The notes under the pieces were generated by a model. It saw only the letters and a program-made list of their open reading frames with translations. It was not told the DNA's origin and searched no databases. DNA of 64,000 nucleotides from Streptococcus sp. CF8_St5-11 (GTDB lineage Bacteria > Bacillota > Bacilli > Lactobacillales > Streptococcaceae). Positions 36,257-44,540 of this stretch are shown here, one piece after another. The stretch lies in contig NZ_JANCOJ010000001.1 in NCBI RefSeq assembly GCF_024295625.1, positions 310,001 through 374,000 on the forward strand, given 5' to 3'. The first letter of the stretch is position 1, and each line of letters starts with the position of its first letter. Position numbers and translations under genes: made by a program.

Positions 36257-36760
36257 TTACTCAGATTTTTTATCCTCCGGTGTGATGGTATCTAGAACTT
36301 GGTCGAATTTTTGCTCTCTTTCCAAGTCATGATCCATTTGAATGATATCGATTTGATCTTGTACATTTGTCTGTTGGACTTGTGGTTTATATAGTGAGGT
36401 AAATCCTACTCCAATCACCAGTAGACTCGCTCCAAGGACGCAAAGTCTTTTGACATGCCAAGCCATAGGCAAGGGAATTTTTGCTCCGAAACCTGATTTC
36501 TTGACCCAATCCGGATGGTCTCGCATCACGCGATTTGCTGCCATCAGAGGCATCAGGTAGGCAAAGAGCGCAATGACCGTGGTCAAACCAATGACTCGAA
36601 AACGATTCTGATTGGAAGGAGAAACATGGTTCACTTCCATCAAGACCATTCCCACAATCACTAAAATAATGACCAGCAATAGTCCCAAAGATCTCCAAAG
36701 ACCTTCTCTACGGTAGCATTTCAATTCATCAAACGACATCTCGTTAAAATTCTTATTCAT
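36257..36760 (-). CDS. Unknown membrane protein
   Basis: 167 residues that I do not recognise. The acidic N terminus (NEMSFDELKCYRREG) is followed by three hydrophobic helices near 23-42, 57-75 and 105-122. The hydrophilic, acidic C-terminal tail ends DTITPEDKKSE. AAGGAG lies ten bases before the ATG. The start overlaps the upstream gene by eight bases. Last of three genes read in the same direction with no known function. Confidence 0.7.
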   Translation of the reverse strand: MNKNFNEMSFDELKCYRREGLWRSLGLLLVIILVIVGMVLMEVNHVSPSNQNRFRVIGLTTVIALFAYLMPLMAANRVMRDHPDWVKKSGFGAKIPLPMAWHVKRLCVLGASLLVIGVGFTSLYKPQVQQTNVQDQIDIIQMDHDLEREQKFDQVLDTITPEDKKSE

Positions 36761-37619
36761 TATTTAATAACTCCTTGTGTTTTTTCAGGTATTTAATTCC
36801 ATACCATTCTTCCAGCGATTTTCCTTCGAACTCTCGATACTCTTCTGAATACTTGTTTCGGTAATAACCATACAGTGAATATGGTAACATCATCACTACT
36901 ATCATACCCAGCATAATAATATTTCCAAAAAATATCATTCCTATAAATGATATGGTTCCTAAAAAATCAGCTTTCACTTCCCCAACTTGGGGGAAAAGAA
37001 ATTTCAGAGCTAACCAACCTACTATAATTATCCCACCTAGTCCAGTAATGACTTCTATAAACTTTTTCTGTCTAGCAGTTGCACTAGGATCCTGCACTCC
37101 ATAAAGACGAGTTTTTAGCGATTTCATTCTAGATTGGATAATCATAAACAATATGATTCCGGTAAGAACATAGAATAAAACCAACCCCAAAATCGTAAGG
37201 TATCTACCTATGAAGGTGATAAAAAACAAATTCAGAACAAGCACCATCCAAATCAGAAATAGATTCGAATTCAAGATACTAGTATAAGGAATCTTTGCAT
37301 CATATTTTCTACGCAGATTTTTTCTACAAACAAGAAACCATAAAAACCAACACAAGAAAAACAGCCAGAGTGGATAGAAATTGATCCCCCAGGTTTCAAC
37401 TGGTGCATCTGGATCAGGGTGATGAGTTTGCGACTCCATTAATGCAGAAAATCCAAACATGAACAGTATCCCCATAAATGAAAATAGTTTCCTCGCAATA
37501 CTAAATGGCTTTGTGTAGATTTTCCGACTATTTGTGTCCTTGACCATATAATCGATAAAGCCATCGTGACGCAAACGACGGCTCTCATAAAAATTGGCCT
37601 TAAAGATTGATTTCTTCAT
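36753..37619 (-). CDS. Unknown multi-pass membrane protein
   Basis: 288 residues, not recognised. A basic N-terminal ~45 residues, then about six helices (near 45-60, 80-98, 113-135, 140-158, 190-210 and 220-245), and a charged tail (KYSEEYREFEGKSLEEWYG, then IKYLKKHKELLNNE). The base composition is visibly more AT-rich than ftsK and the genes beyond 38.7 kb. A decayed copy of the tail lies immediately upstream (37620-37665), which suggests that a tandem paralogue was lost. Confidence 0.7.
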   Translation of the reverse strand: MKKSIFKANFYESRRLRHDGFIDYMVKDTNSRKIYTKPFSIARKLFSFMGILFMFGFSALMESQTHHPDPDAPVETWGINFYPLWLFFLCWFLWFLVCRKNLRRKYDAKIPYTSILNSNLFLIWMVLVLNLFFITFIGRYLTILGLVLFYVLTGIILFMIIQSRMKSLKTRLYGVQDPSATARQKKFIEVITGLGGIIIVGWLALKFLFPQVGEVKADFLGTISFIGMIFFGNIIMLGMIVVMMLPYSLYGYYRNKYSEEYREFEGKSLEEWYGIKYLKKHKELLNNE

Positions 37620-37665
37620 TCTTATCTTCCAATAACTCCTTGTGTTTTCTCAGGTTCTTTCATTT
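37620..37665 (-). pseudogene. Remnant of a tandem paralogue's 3' end
   Basis: Read on the minus strand, this stretch encodes IK-stop-KNLRKHKELLEDKNE. It matches IKYLKKHKELLNNE, the C terminus of the adjacent 288-residue protein, with a TGA replacing a tyrosine codon. The nucleotides ACACAAGGAGTTATT are identical in both places. Confidence 0.6.
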
Positions 37666-37688
37666 AATCTCTATTTCGATTGTAGAAT

Positions 37689-38453
37689 TTACAGATGATT
37701 GCCTTCATCCTTCAAGTATTGTTGAGCCTTTCGAACGATATAGAGCGACTCATCTTCTGAGACTAACTTGTGAAAGAGATCATTTGCTCTATGCTTATCT
37801 CCTTTGAGAGCAGCATTCAAGGCTTGGTAGTAGATGATTTCCAACTGCTGGTACTTGAAGTCATTGCTTAAGCCTTCAAAATAATCATTGCTTTGGTACG
37901 CAATGGTTAAATCATAAAGAGCGAGACAGACCTCTTTTGTTTTCTCAGCCAGTGTAAGGTCTGTAATGGTCAATCCATTTAACTGAGCCTCTAGCTCTTC
38001 TCTAGACAAATCAGGATCTGTCAGGACCGTTGATCGCATGAGATAACTCTCAAAAAAGTTCTTATATTTCTGCGGTAGTTCCTTCTGACTAAGTGCCTCC
38101 CTAGCTTCCTCTATAACAGCATCGAAATCTCCCATCATAAAAGAATAGGCGACCGATGTTAGCTTCATATCTATCTGTAAAATGGGCTTTTTCACATTCT
38201 TGTTCAACTGAAGGTATTGCTGCCAAAAAGCTAAATCTAAGTCTACATGTAGCAAGGTGTTGCACTTGTTAGTGTAGCTCTTCCTGAGCCATTGGATAAA
38301 TAAAAACAAGCCTGCAAGGACCAATAAGAGACCACCCGTCTGAAGAAGGGTATCTCTGACCACTAACCCAATGCAAACAATCAGAAGCATTGCCAACAAG
38401 CCAGCAGATCTAATATAGAGTCTATAGTTTTTTCGTAGAGTTTTATAATCCAA
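37689..38453 (-). CDS. Unknown protein with N-terminal helices and TPR-like body
   Basis: 254 residues, not recognised. Two helices near 15-30 and 38-55 anchor the N terminus. The rest is soluble and strongly alpha-helical, with repeats that look TPR-like (for example QLEIIYYQALNAALKGDKH and ANDLFHKLVSEDESLYI). The start is TTG, after AGGAGGATACAAA. A promoter with TTGCAT, 17 bases and TATGAT lies upstream. First of the three-gene unknown cluster. Confidence 0.7.
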   Translation of the reverse strand: MDYKTLRKNYRLYIRSAGLLAMLLIVCIGLVVRDTLLQTGGLLLVLAGLFLFIQWLRKSYTNKCNTLLHVDLDLAFWQQYLQLNKNVKKPILQIDMKLTSVAYSFMMGDFDAVIEEAREALSQKELPQKYKNFFESYLMRSTVLTDPDLSREELEAQLNGLTITDLTLAEKTKEVCLALYDLTIAYQSNDYFEGLSNDFKYQQLEIIYYQALNAALKGDKHRANDLFHKLVSEDESLYIVRKAQQYLKDEGNHL

Positions 38454-38631
38454 TTTGTATCCTCCTATTCATGATACAGTTTTTGAGGGAATTCGTTTAT
38501 TTTCCAACAAAACAACTTATCTCCCATCATACCGAATTATCCATCTATATGCAACTTCCTTCTTAATTAGTGATTTATCAAGTATTTACAATCTTTAACC
38601 AACTTAAGTGAAGAGAGATTTCCGTCTAAAT

Positions 38632-38660
38632 TTGAAAGTATCGCAAAATTAAGGTACAAT
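38632..38660 (+). promoter_or_regulatory. Promoter of the cyclophilin lipoprotein
   Basis: TTGAAA (38632-38637), 17-base spacer, TACAAT (38655-38660). Confidence 0.65.
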
Positions 38661-38692
38661 AGAGAAAGACAACTTTGTTGGAAAGGAAGAAT

Positions 38693-39538
38693 ATGAAAAA
38701 ATTAATCGCACTACTATTATTTTCCGGCTTGGCTTTAACAGCTTGTTCGTCCAATAAGACTGACGCTAACTCTTCAAGCTCAAGCAAAGAAAAGACAGAG
38801 CAGACCGCAACTTCTAGCTCTAGTCAAAAAGATCAAAAGAAAATTGAAGAAGAACAAAAGAAATTAGAACAACTGCGCAAAGATTTTAACGACGCCATGA
38901 CCAATGAAAATGCCGTCTTCCCACAACTTTCAACTGACGTGGCTGAAGACGAAGCGGAGGTTAAAATCACAACGACAGAAGGCGACATCACTGTGAAGCT
39001 CTTCCCTAAATATGCCCCACTTGCAGTTGAGAACTTCTTGACCCATGCAAAAGAAGGCTACTACAATGGCTTACTTTTCCATCGTGTCATTAACAACTTT
39101 ATGATCCAAACTGGGGATCCTAAGGGAGATGGTACTGGTGGTGAATCCATCTGGAAGGGCAAAGACAAATCCAAAGATACAGGTACTGGTTTTGAGAATG
39201 AGTATTCTCCATACCTTTACAACCTTCGTGGAGCCCTAGCCATGGCCAATTCTGGTCCAAACACCAACGGTAGTCAATTCTATATCAACCAAAATAAGGA
39301 AGATATTTCTAGCAAGCTCCCGACGGACCGCTTCCCAGCTAAGATCATTGATGCTTATAAAAATGGTGGAAATCCAACCCTTGATGGTGGTAACTACACT
39401 GTCTTTGGACAAGTCATCGATGGCATGGATGTCGTCGATAAAATTGCGTCTGCCGAAACTGATGATAAGGACAAACCAAAAACAGACATCAAGATTGAAA
39501 AAATCGAGATCTTAAAAGACTATAATTTCAAAAAATAA
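38693..39538 (+). CDS. Cyclophilin-type peptidyl-prolyl isomerase lipoprotein
   Basis: 281-residue surface lipoprotein. The signal peptide ends in the lipobox LTAC, with the lipidated cysteine at residue 18. A low-complexity Ser/Lys/Glu linker (20-70) precedes the cyclophilin domain (~95-275): ENFLTHAKEGYYNGLLFHRVI, FMIQTGDPKGDG, and LAMANSGPNTNGSQFYI with the catalytic-site residues. It folds secreted proteins at the membrane-wall interface, like pneumococcal SlrA. GGAAAGGA precedes the ATG. Confidence 0.93.
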   Translation: MKKLIALLLFSGLALTACSSNKTDANSSSSSKEKTEQTATSSSSQKDQKKIEEEQKKLEQLRKDFNDAMTNENAVFPQLSTDVAEDEAEVKITTTEGDITVKLFPKYAPLAVENFLTHAKEGYYNGLLFHRVINNFMIQTGDPKGDGTGGESIWKGKDKSKDTGTGFENEYSPYLYNLRGALAMANSGPNTNGSQFYINQNKEDISSKLPTDRFPAKIIDAYKNGGNPTLDGGNYTVFGQVIDGMDVVDKIASAETDDKDKPKTDIKIEKIEILKDYNFKK

Positions 39539-39540
39539 TG

Positions 39541-39567
39541 AAAAGAGAACCGCGCGGTTCTCTTTTT
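39541..39567 (+). terminator. Terminator of the cyclophilin gene (left duplicate)
   Basis: AAAAGAGAACCGC pairs with GCGGTTCTCTTTT, with flanking A and T tracts. Nearly the same hairpin (GCATGGTT variant) recurs at 39982-40009. Confidence 0.85.
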
Positions 39568-39981
39568 AAAATATTGATAAACATTTTACATAAAATTACC
39601 TAATAGATTCATTGGTAAATAAAATCAATTATAATTATTTGAGACATTCATCTACTGAAACTTTCCGCCGTGAGAAAAGTGCTAGAAACAAACTTGTTTC
39701 TAGCACTCGGGAGTTTTGTAAGTAAAACAGTTCGGGGAACTGTTTTAGCCTAAGCCTAAAAATTTAAAAAGCGAAGGGGTTCAAAACTAATTGAACACGG
39801 GCTACGGATTGTGTCAAAAAGATAAGTACTCCTAGAATCGAAAGATTCTGCGTCAAACTTCCTATTTTGACTTTATCCGCAGACGCCCTTTGTATCTTAA
39901 TTAGTCATGGAACTTCTACGAAGTTCGCTGACGTCCGTCCTCACCTAAGGAAAGTTTCTAAGAAGTATGTAACGTCAATCT
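39568..39981 (+). repeat. Terminator-flanked repeat, family 2, copy C (expanded)
   Basis: Fills most of the 475-base gap between the cyclophilin and ABC-F genes. The core (39657-39958) has the same ends and the same first and third hairpins as the other copies (GTGCTAGAAAC/GTTTCTAGCAC; GAACTTC/GAAGTTC). The second hairpin is replaced by ~180 bases of other sequence between 39719 and 39901. That insert holds its own hairpins, AAAACAGTTC/GAACTGTTTT and GAATC/GATTC, and a GTCAAA/TTTGAC pairing. No ORF of note. Confidence 0.82.
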
Positions 39982-40009
39982 AAAAAGAGAACCGCATGGT
40001 TCTCTTTTT
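39982..40009 (-). terminator. Terminator of the ABC-F gene (right duplicate)
   Basis: AAAAAGAGAACC pairs with GGTTCTCTTTTT around GCAT, symmetrical and able to act in both directions. It ends four bases before the ABC-F stop. Confidence 0.85.
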
Positions 40010-40013
40010 GTGT

Positions 40014-41555
40014 TTACGTTAATTCATTAAAGTCCCAGATTTGGTCCATCCAGCCTTCATAGAAGTCTGGCTCGTGGCAAACCATGAGGATCGATCCCTT
40101 GTATTCTTTCAGGGCCCGTTTCAATTCATCTTTAGCATCCACATCCAAGTGGTTGGTTGGTTCGTCCAAGACCAAGACATTGTTTTCACGATTCATGAGG
40201 AGACAGAAGCGTACTTTGGCTTGCTCTCCACCGGATAAGACCTGGATTTGGCTCTCGATATGCTTGGTGGTCAACCCACAGCGGGCAAGGGCTGCACGGA
40301 CCTCTGCTTGGTTGAGAGCTGGAAAGGCATTCCAGACTGCTTCTAGCGGTGTCTGACGATTGCCTCCTTCGACCTCTTGCTCGAAATAGCCAAGTTCTAG
40401 GTAATCTCCACGTTCTACTTCTCCAGCGATCGGTGGAATGATTCCTAGCAAGCTCTTCAAGAGAGTGGTTTTCCCGATCCCGTTGGCACCGATGATGGCT
40501 ACCTTTTGATTGCGCTCAAACGTTAGGTTCAAAGGCTTGGTCAAAGGACGGTCATACCCAATCTGGAGATCCTTGGCCTGGAAGATAAAGCGTCCTGGAG
40601 TCCGGGCATTTTTAAAGTCAAAGGATGGCTTTGGTTTCTCACTTTGCAGTTCAATGAGTTCCATCTTGTCCAGCTTCTTCTGACGAGACATGGCCATATT
40701 CCGCGTTGCCACACGCGCCTTATTACGGGCTACGAAATCTTTCAAATCAGCAATTTCTTTTTGCTGGCGCTCATAAGCCGCTTCTAATTGCGACTTCTTC
40801 ATTTCATAGACTTCGAGGAATTGGTAATAGTCCCCAGAATAGCGGGTTAACTGCTGATTTTCCACATGGTAGACGATATTGATCACATCATTCAAGAATG
40901 GAATATCGTGGGAAATGAGGACAAAGGCATTTTCATAATTTTGCAAATAGCGCTTGAGCCAATCAATGTGCTCTGCATCCAAGTAGTTGGTTGGCTCGTC
41001 AAGTAGCAAAATATCAGGTTTTTCTAGCAAGAGTTTGGCCAAGAGGACCTTGGTCCGTTGCCCACCTGACAATGAGGTCACATCCGTCTCCATCCCAAAA
41101 TCCATGACTCCAAGAGCACGGGCCACTTCATCGATCTTGGCATCCAAGGTATAAAAATCACGACTTTCTAGACGTTCCTGAAGTTCTCCGACCTCTTCCA
41201 TGAGAGCATCGACATCGGCGCCGTCTTCCGCCATGGCCATATAGAGGTCATTGATCCTAGCTTCTGCTGTGAACAACTCATCAAAAGCTGTCCGCAAGAC
41301 ATCGCGCACCGTTTGTCCTTCTTTTAGGACAGCGTGTTGGTTCAGGTAACCAGCGGTCACATACTTAGACCACTCGACCTTTCCTTCGTCTGGCTGCATC
41401 TTACCGGTCACGATACTCATGAAGGTCGATTTTCCTTCACCATTAGCCCCGACTAGACCGATATGCTCTCCCTTTAACAAACGGAAAGACACATCCTCAA
41501 AAATCGCACGGTCCCCAAAACCGTGACTCAAATTTTTCACTTCTAAAATACTCAT
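40014..41555 (-). CDS. ABC-F family ATPase (YkpA/YbiT-like)
   Basis: 513-residue soluble protein with two ABC domains and no membrane segment. First Walker A GANGEGKST (36-44), signature SLSGGQRTKVLLAKLL near 160 and LLLDEPTNYLDAEHIDW. The helical P-site linker (~245-305) is rich in Lys, Gln and Arg. Second Walker A GANGIGKTT, signature LSGGEQAKVRFCLL and VLDEPTNHLDVDAKDEL. ABC-F proteins bind the ribosomal E site and help stalled peptidyl transfer. The 5' leader is short, with no leader ORF, so a housekeeping role is more likely than induced drug resistance. Confidence 0.9.
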   Translation of the reverse strand: MSILEVKNLSHGFGDRAIFEDVSFRLLKGEHIGLVGANGEGKSTFMSIVTGKMQPDEGKVEWSKYVTAGYLNQHAVLKEGQTVRDVLRTAFDELFTAEARINDLYMAMAEDGADVDALMEEVGELQERLESRDFYTLDAKIDEVARALGVMDFGMETDVTSLSGGQRTKVLLAKLLLEKPDILLLDEPTNYLDAEHIDWLKRYLQNYENAFVLISHDIPFLNDVINIVYHVENQQLTRYSGDYYQFLEVYEMKKSQLEAAYERQQKEIADLKDFVARNKARVATRNMAMSRQKKLDKMELIELQSEKPKPSFDFKNARTPGRFIFQAKDLQIGYDRPLTKPLNLTFERNQKVAIIGANGIGKTTLLKSLLGIIPPIAGEVERGDYLELGYFEQEVEGGNRQTPLEAVWNAFPALNQAEVRAALARCGLTTKHIESQIQVLSGGEQAKVRFCLLMNRENNVLVLDEPTNHLDVDAKDELKRALKEYKGSILMVCHEPDFYEGWMDQIWDFNELT

Positions 41556-41613
41556 GCTTGACTCTCTTTCGTAGATTTCACTCGTATGATTATATCATCT
41601 TCAACTCAAAATG

Positions 41614-41635
41614 AAAAGGGAGTCCAACTCCCTTT
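41614..41635 (-). terminator. Intact terminator hairpin (left duplicate, copy D)
   Basis: AAAGGGAGT pairs with ACTCCCTTT around CCA, followed on the minus strand by TTTTCATTTT. It is the distal terminator for the ArsC-like gene at 41918, with family 2 copy D in between. Confidence 0.75.
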
Positions 41636-41897
41636 AGAATATATAAAAATAAATTATAAGTAAGATAGGTTACGCGATTTTGTCAAGAAATCAAAATAAG
41701 TTCTAACTTATGAATTTCATAAAGAATATACCGAAACTTTCCGCCGTGAGAAAAGTGCTAGAAACATTATTGTTTCTAGCACTCGGGAGTTTTGAGACCT
41801 TAGGCTCAAAACTAAGTCATGGAACTTCTTTGAAGTTCGCTGACGTCCGTACTCACCTAAGGAAAGCTTCTGGCATACTTTTATTATAGATCTGAAG
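41636..41897 (+). repeat. Terminator-flanked structured repeat, family 2, copy D
   Basis: ~262 bases. The core (41733-41870) is 138 bases, with hairpins GTGCTAGAAACA/TGTTTCTAGCAC, GTTTTGAG/CTCAAAAC and GAACTTC/GAAGTTC. The left arm begins AGAATATATAAAAATAAA and shares the GCGATTTTG block and overall length with copy A. Unlike A-C, it lies between two genes read in the same direction. Confidence 0.85.
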
Positions 41898-41919
41898 AAA
41901 ATCCAACTCCCTTTTTTTT
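41898..41919 (-). terminator. Decayed terminator hairpin (right duplicate, copy D)
   Basis: TCCAACTCCCTTT repeats the 3' part of the hairpin at 41614-41635, but the matching 5' arm has changed to GAAAATCC. The stem can no longer form, and only half of the duplicate is left next to the ArsC-like stop. Confidence 0.6.
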
Positions 41920-42271
41920 ACAAATCTAAGTCTGCGTATGGTTTCCGGTAGCCCACTTGAACCACTTTTCCGTCTTTGACAAGTAGGGGGCGCTTGATCA
42001 GCATACCGTCTGATGCAAGGAGATCCGCCGCTTCTTTCATCGTCAGTTGATCCACCTTATCTTTCAAACCGAGTTCTCGGTATTTCATCCCGCTAGTATT
42101 GAAGAAAGACTTGATCGGTAGGCCAGAAGCTGCCATCCAGTCTTGCAATTCTTGGCTAGTCGGTGTTTCTGTGACGATGTTTTGGCTTTGAAACTCACAT
42201 TGGAGACCGTCCAATTCTGATTTAGCCTTTCGACAAGTCGAACATTTTGGGTATTCAATAAAGGTATACAT
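41918..42271 (-). CDS. ArsC/Spx-family thioredoxin-fold protein
   Basis: 117 residues with the thioredoxin fold and an N-terminal CxxC (EYPKCSTCRKAK, cysteines 10 and 13). The family ends with LIKRPLLVKDGKVVQVGYR, the KRP motif near residue 94. It belongs to the ArsC/YffB group, not to Spx: it lacks an obvious RNA polymerase-binding feature. Arsenate reduction is not established. It is six bases from ogt in the same operon. Confidence 0.85.
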   Translation of the reverse strand: MYTFIEYPKCSTCRKAKSELDGLQCEFQSQNIVTETPTSQELQDWMAASGLPIKSFFNTSGMKYRELGLKDKVDQLTMKEAADLLASDGMLIKRPLLVKDGKVVQVGYRKPYADLDL

Positions 42272-42276
42272 CGATT

Positions 42277-42768
42277 TTATTTCTCCTTCCAGGTAATTCC
42301 TTCATGGTGTAAGAGCCAGCGTTTGCGATCAAGTCCAGACGCATAGCCCGTCAGTTGTCCATCTTTTCCCATCACGCGGTGGCAAGGGACTAAGATCGTC
42401 AAGGGATTGCGTCCGACAGCCTGTCCTACGGCCTGGGCTGAACCACAAGAAAGATCCTGGGCAAGTTGGCCATAGGTCTTGGTCTCACCATATGGGATCT
42501 CTCGCAATAACTGCCACACGCGCTCTTGAAAGGCTGTCCCTTGCGGTGCTAGTGGAAAGCTGATCGCAATTGGATCCCCCGCAAAATAGTGATCCAACCA
42601 CTCCTTTACCTTCTCATGGTAGGGATGGATCTGTTCCAGCGCCCCATAGGGATCAGGAGCATCCTCTTTCGGATCATAAAAATCAAGCTCTACAAGGCCT
42701 TCTTCACTGACAATGATCGAAAGAAGCCCCATAGGGCTTTCATAAAATTGTTTAAGATAGAGAGTCAT
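42277..42768 (-). CDS. ogt: O6-alkylguanine-DNA alkyltransferase
   Basis: 163-residue suicide DNA repair protein that moves an alkyl group from O6-alkylguanine to its own cysteine. The active site LVPCHRVMGKDGQLTGYASG is near residues 128-147, and the helix-turn-helix reads AQAVGQAVGRNP. The start MTLYLKQFYESPMG fits the family length; it lies 17 bases inside the upstream acetyltransferase gene, so coupling is likely. A longer frame would run far into that gene and is rejected. Confidence 0.92.
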   Translation of the reverse strand: MTLYLKQFYESPMGLLSIIVSEEGLVELDFYDPKEDAPDPYGALEQIHPYHEKVKEWLDHYFAGDPIAISFPLAPQGTAFQERVWQLLREIPYGETKTYGQLAQDLSCGSAQAVGQAVGRNPLTILVPCHRVMGKDGQLTGYASGLDRKRWLLHHEGITWKEK

Positions 42769-43333
42769 CGTAGGCCGCTTCTGCTCTTTGATCCCAGCGA
42801 TCTTCTTCTGAGACCACTTGGAATAAACTGGTTTCTGCTTTTCGCTTGATCTTTTGATAAGCCAGGCGGACGCCATCAATAGGGACCTTTCCACAATAAT
42901 GGTAGCCCAATTTTTCAAGCAAATGTTGCATGACCAGATTATCCGGGTGGGTATCGCAACGGAAATCTGGCCCTTTTTCTCCTTCGATTAAACCTTGAAG
43001 GAAGGTCTGAGCAACCCCTTTGCCAGCAGCTTCTTTGGCTACAGCGACTCGGTGAAAAGTGACATACATATAGTTGTCATGCTCCCACTTGCCATCGTAA
43101 ATCTCATTATAGGCCGCTTCATTTCCCTTGTGGACGGCTGCATAGGCGACAACTTCCTGATCTTCAACTGCCACATAGCCACGACTTTCTAGAATATCCT
43201 CAAAAATGATCTCTTCATTTGGATAGCCATCCTGCCACTGATCGACCTGTCTTTGAGCCAGGCTTTCCTTGGCGTCTTGGATGATTTCCATAATTCGCTT
43301 AATCTCATTGGGATAAGCCATTCTAATTTCCAT
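42752..43333 (-). CDS. GNAT-family acetyltransferase
   Basis: 193 residues. Acetyl-CoA-binding motif A is VTFHRVAVAKEAAGKGVAQTF near 95-115, followed by DTHPDNLVMQHLLEKLGYHYCG, typical of GNAT motif B. The N terminus EIRMAYPNEIKRIMEIIQDAK matches streptococcal GNAT proteins of unknown substrate. The ~30-residue C-terminal extension is charged and overlaps ogt. Confidence 0.85.
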   Translation of the reverse strand: MEIRMAYPNEIKRIMEIIQDAKESLAQRQVDQWQDGYPNEEIIFEDILESRGYVAVEDQEVVAYAAVHKGNEAAYNEIYDGKWEHDNYMYVTFHRVAVAKEAAGKGVAQTFLQGLIEGEKGPDFRCDTHPDNLVMQHLLEKLGYHYCGKVPIDGVRLAYQKIKRKAETSLFQVVSEEDRWDQRAEAAYDDSLS

Positions 43334-43350
43334 CCTGCTTCCAACCTTTC

Positions 43351-44208
43351 CTAGTCTTGATGGTAACGAGCATAGAGCTCACTCTTTTGCAGGCCGTATT
43401 GTTTGGCGACCTGTTTAATTGCTTGATTTTTCTTCATGCCCTCTTGGACCAAGGTGTCGATCTCTTGGATCAAGTCGACCTCTTCTAGGTCTAGCTCTTC
43501 TTCCTTGGCTCCTTCGACGATCAAGAGGCACTCCCCTTTGAGAGGATTTTCTTCAAGAAATGCGACTAACTCAGAAATACTGCCGCGAGTATATTCCTCG
43601 TAGATCTTGGTTAATTCACGAACCAATACGACAGGACGATCCCCATAGACAGCCAACATATTCTCTAGGGTTGCCTTCACTCGATGGGGAGACTCATAAA
43701 AGATCTGGGTCTCAGGATAGGCCACTTTTTCTTGGAAAAAAGCCTTCTGTTGCCCCTCTTTGCGAGGCAGAAATCCATAAAAAATATGAGGTTGAGGGGC
43801 TAGGCCACTGGCAATCAAACCCGTTATACCTGCACTAGGACCAGGCACAGCTACGACAGGAATCTCGCGTTCAATCGCTGCCTTGACCAAATCATGACCA
43901 GGGTCAGAAATACTAGGGAGTCCTGCATCTGAGACTTGCGCCACATCCTTTCCGGATTCTAAATGGGCGATCAGATCAGGAATTTTCTCCATGGCATTGT
44001 GCTCATGAAAGCTGGTCTGGGGCGTCGTAATCTCAAAATGCTTGAGCAAGAGGCCTGTATTTCTAGTATCCTCAGCTGCGATTAAGTCCACATCCTTTAA
44101 GGTCTGGACCATGCGGTAACTCATATCCTCCCGGTTACCGATCGGTGTTGGGACCAGGTAAAGAACCCCTGTTTTCTTTTCCCCTTTAAAACTTCGTTGG
44201 ATCTGCAT
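43351..44208 (-). CDS. rsmI: 16S rRNA 2'-O-methyltransferase RsmI
   Basis: 285-residue tetrapyrrole-methylase-fold enzyme that methylates the ribose of C1402 in 16S rRNA, using SAM. Motifs: LYLVPTPIGNREDMSYRM (16-33), AAEDTRNTGLLLKHF, AQVSDAGLPSISDPGHDLV near 95-113, and VVAVPGPSAGITGLIASG near 122-140. It is directly downstream of yabA in the tmk-holB-yabA-rsmI order common in Firmicutes. Confidence 0.95.
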   Translation of the reverse strand: MQIQRSFKGEKKTGVLYLVPTPIGNREDMSYRMVQTLKDVDLIAAEDTRNTGLLLKHFEITTPQTSFHEHNAMEKIPDLIAHLESGKDVAQVSDAGLPSISDPGHDLVKAAIEREIPVVAVPGPSAGITGLIASGLAPQPHIFYGFLPRKEGQQKAFFQEKVAYPETQIFYESPHRVKATLENMLAVYGDRPVVLVRELTKIYEEYTRGSISELVAFLEENPLKGECLLIVEGAKEEELDLEEVDLIQEIDTLVQEGMKKNQAIKQVAKQYGLQKSELYARYHQD

Positions 44209-44210
44209 GC

Positions 44211-44531
44211 TTACTCCCTAAATAACAACTCGTCACAAAACATACACTCTTCATCGTTCTCACGGCGTTGACCGTAGGAATAAGTGCAGATATGAAAGCC
44301 ATCGTTGTAAATACGTTGCAAATTTTCACGACCGTGGTGTTGTGACTTTGCGGATGAAGTCTTCTCAACTTCTCCCAAACGCTCTCTCAATTTATCATTT
44401 TCTAAGCGAAGAGCTGTATTTTCTTCGATGACTTGTTTCAAATTTTTCTTGATGGCTTCGACTTCAGCCAAGGTGACCAACAAATTCTGAGAAAAGCCGT
44501 CTAAAGCATCAAATAATTCTTTTTTATTCAT
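44211..44531 (-). CDS. yabA: Replication initiation control protein YabA
   Basis: 106 residues. The N-terminal ~60 form a coiled coil ([20 protein letters not shown]); the C-terminal domain holds a zinc site (HGRENL, DGFHIC and CMFC). YabA bridges DnaA and the clamp DnaN and prevents over-initiation. It is next to holB, a fellow replisome gene. Confidence 0.95.
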   Translation of the reverse strand: MNKKELFDALDGFSQNLLVTLAEVEAIKKNLKQVIEENTALRLENDKLRERLGEVEKTSSAKSQHHGRENLQRIYNDGFHICTYSYGQRRENDEECMFCDELLFRE

Positions 44532-44540
44532 TCTGACTCC

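Noticed and set aside
42769-42918. Longer ogt start
   Set aside because: The extension has no homology to alkyltransferases, lies inside the acetyltransferase gene and lacks a ribosome-binding site.
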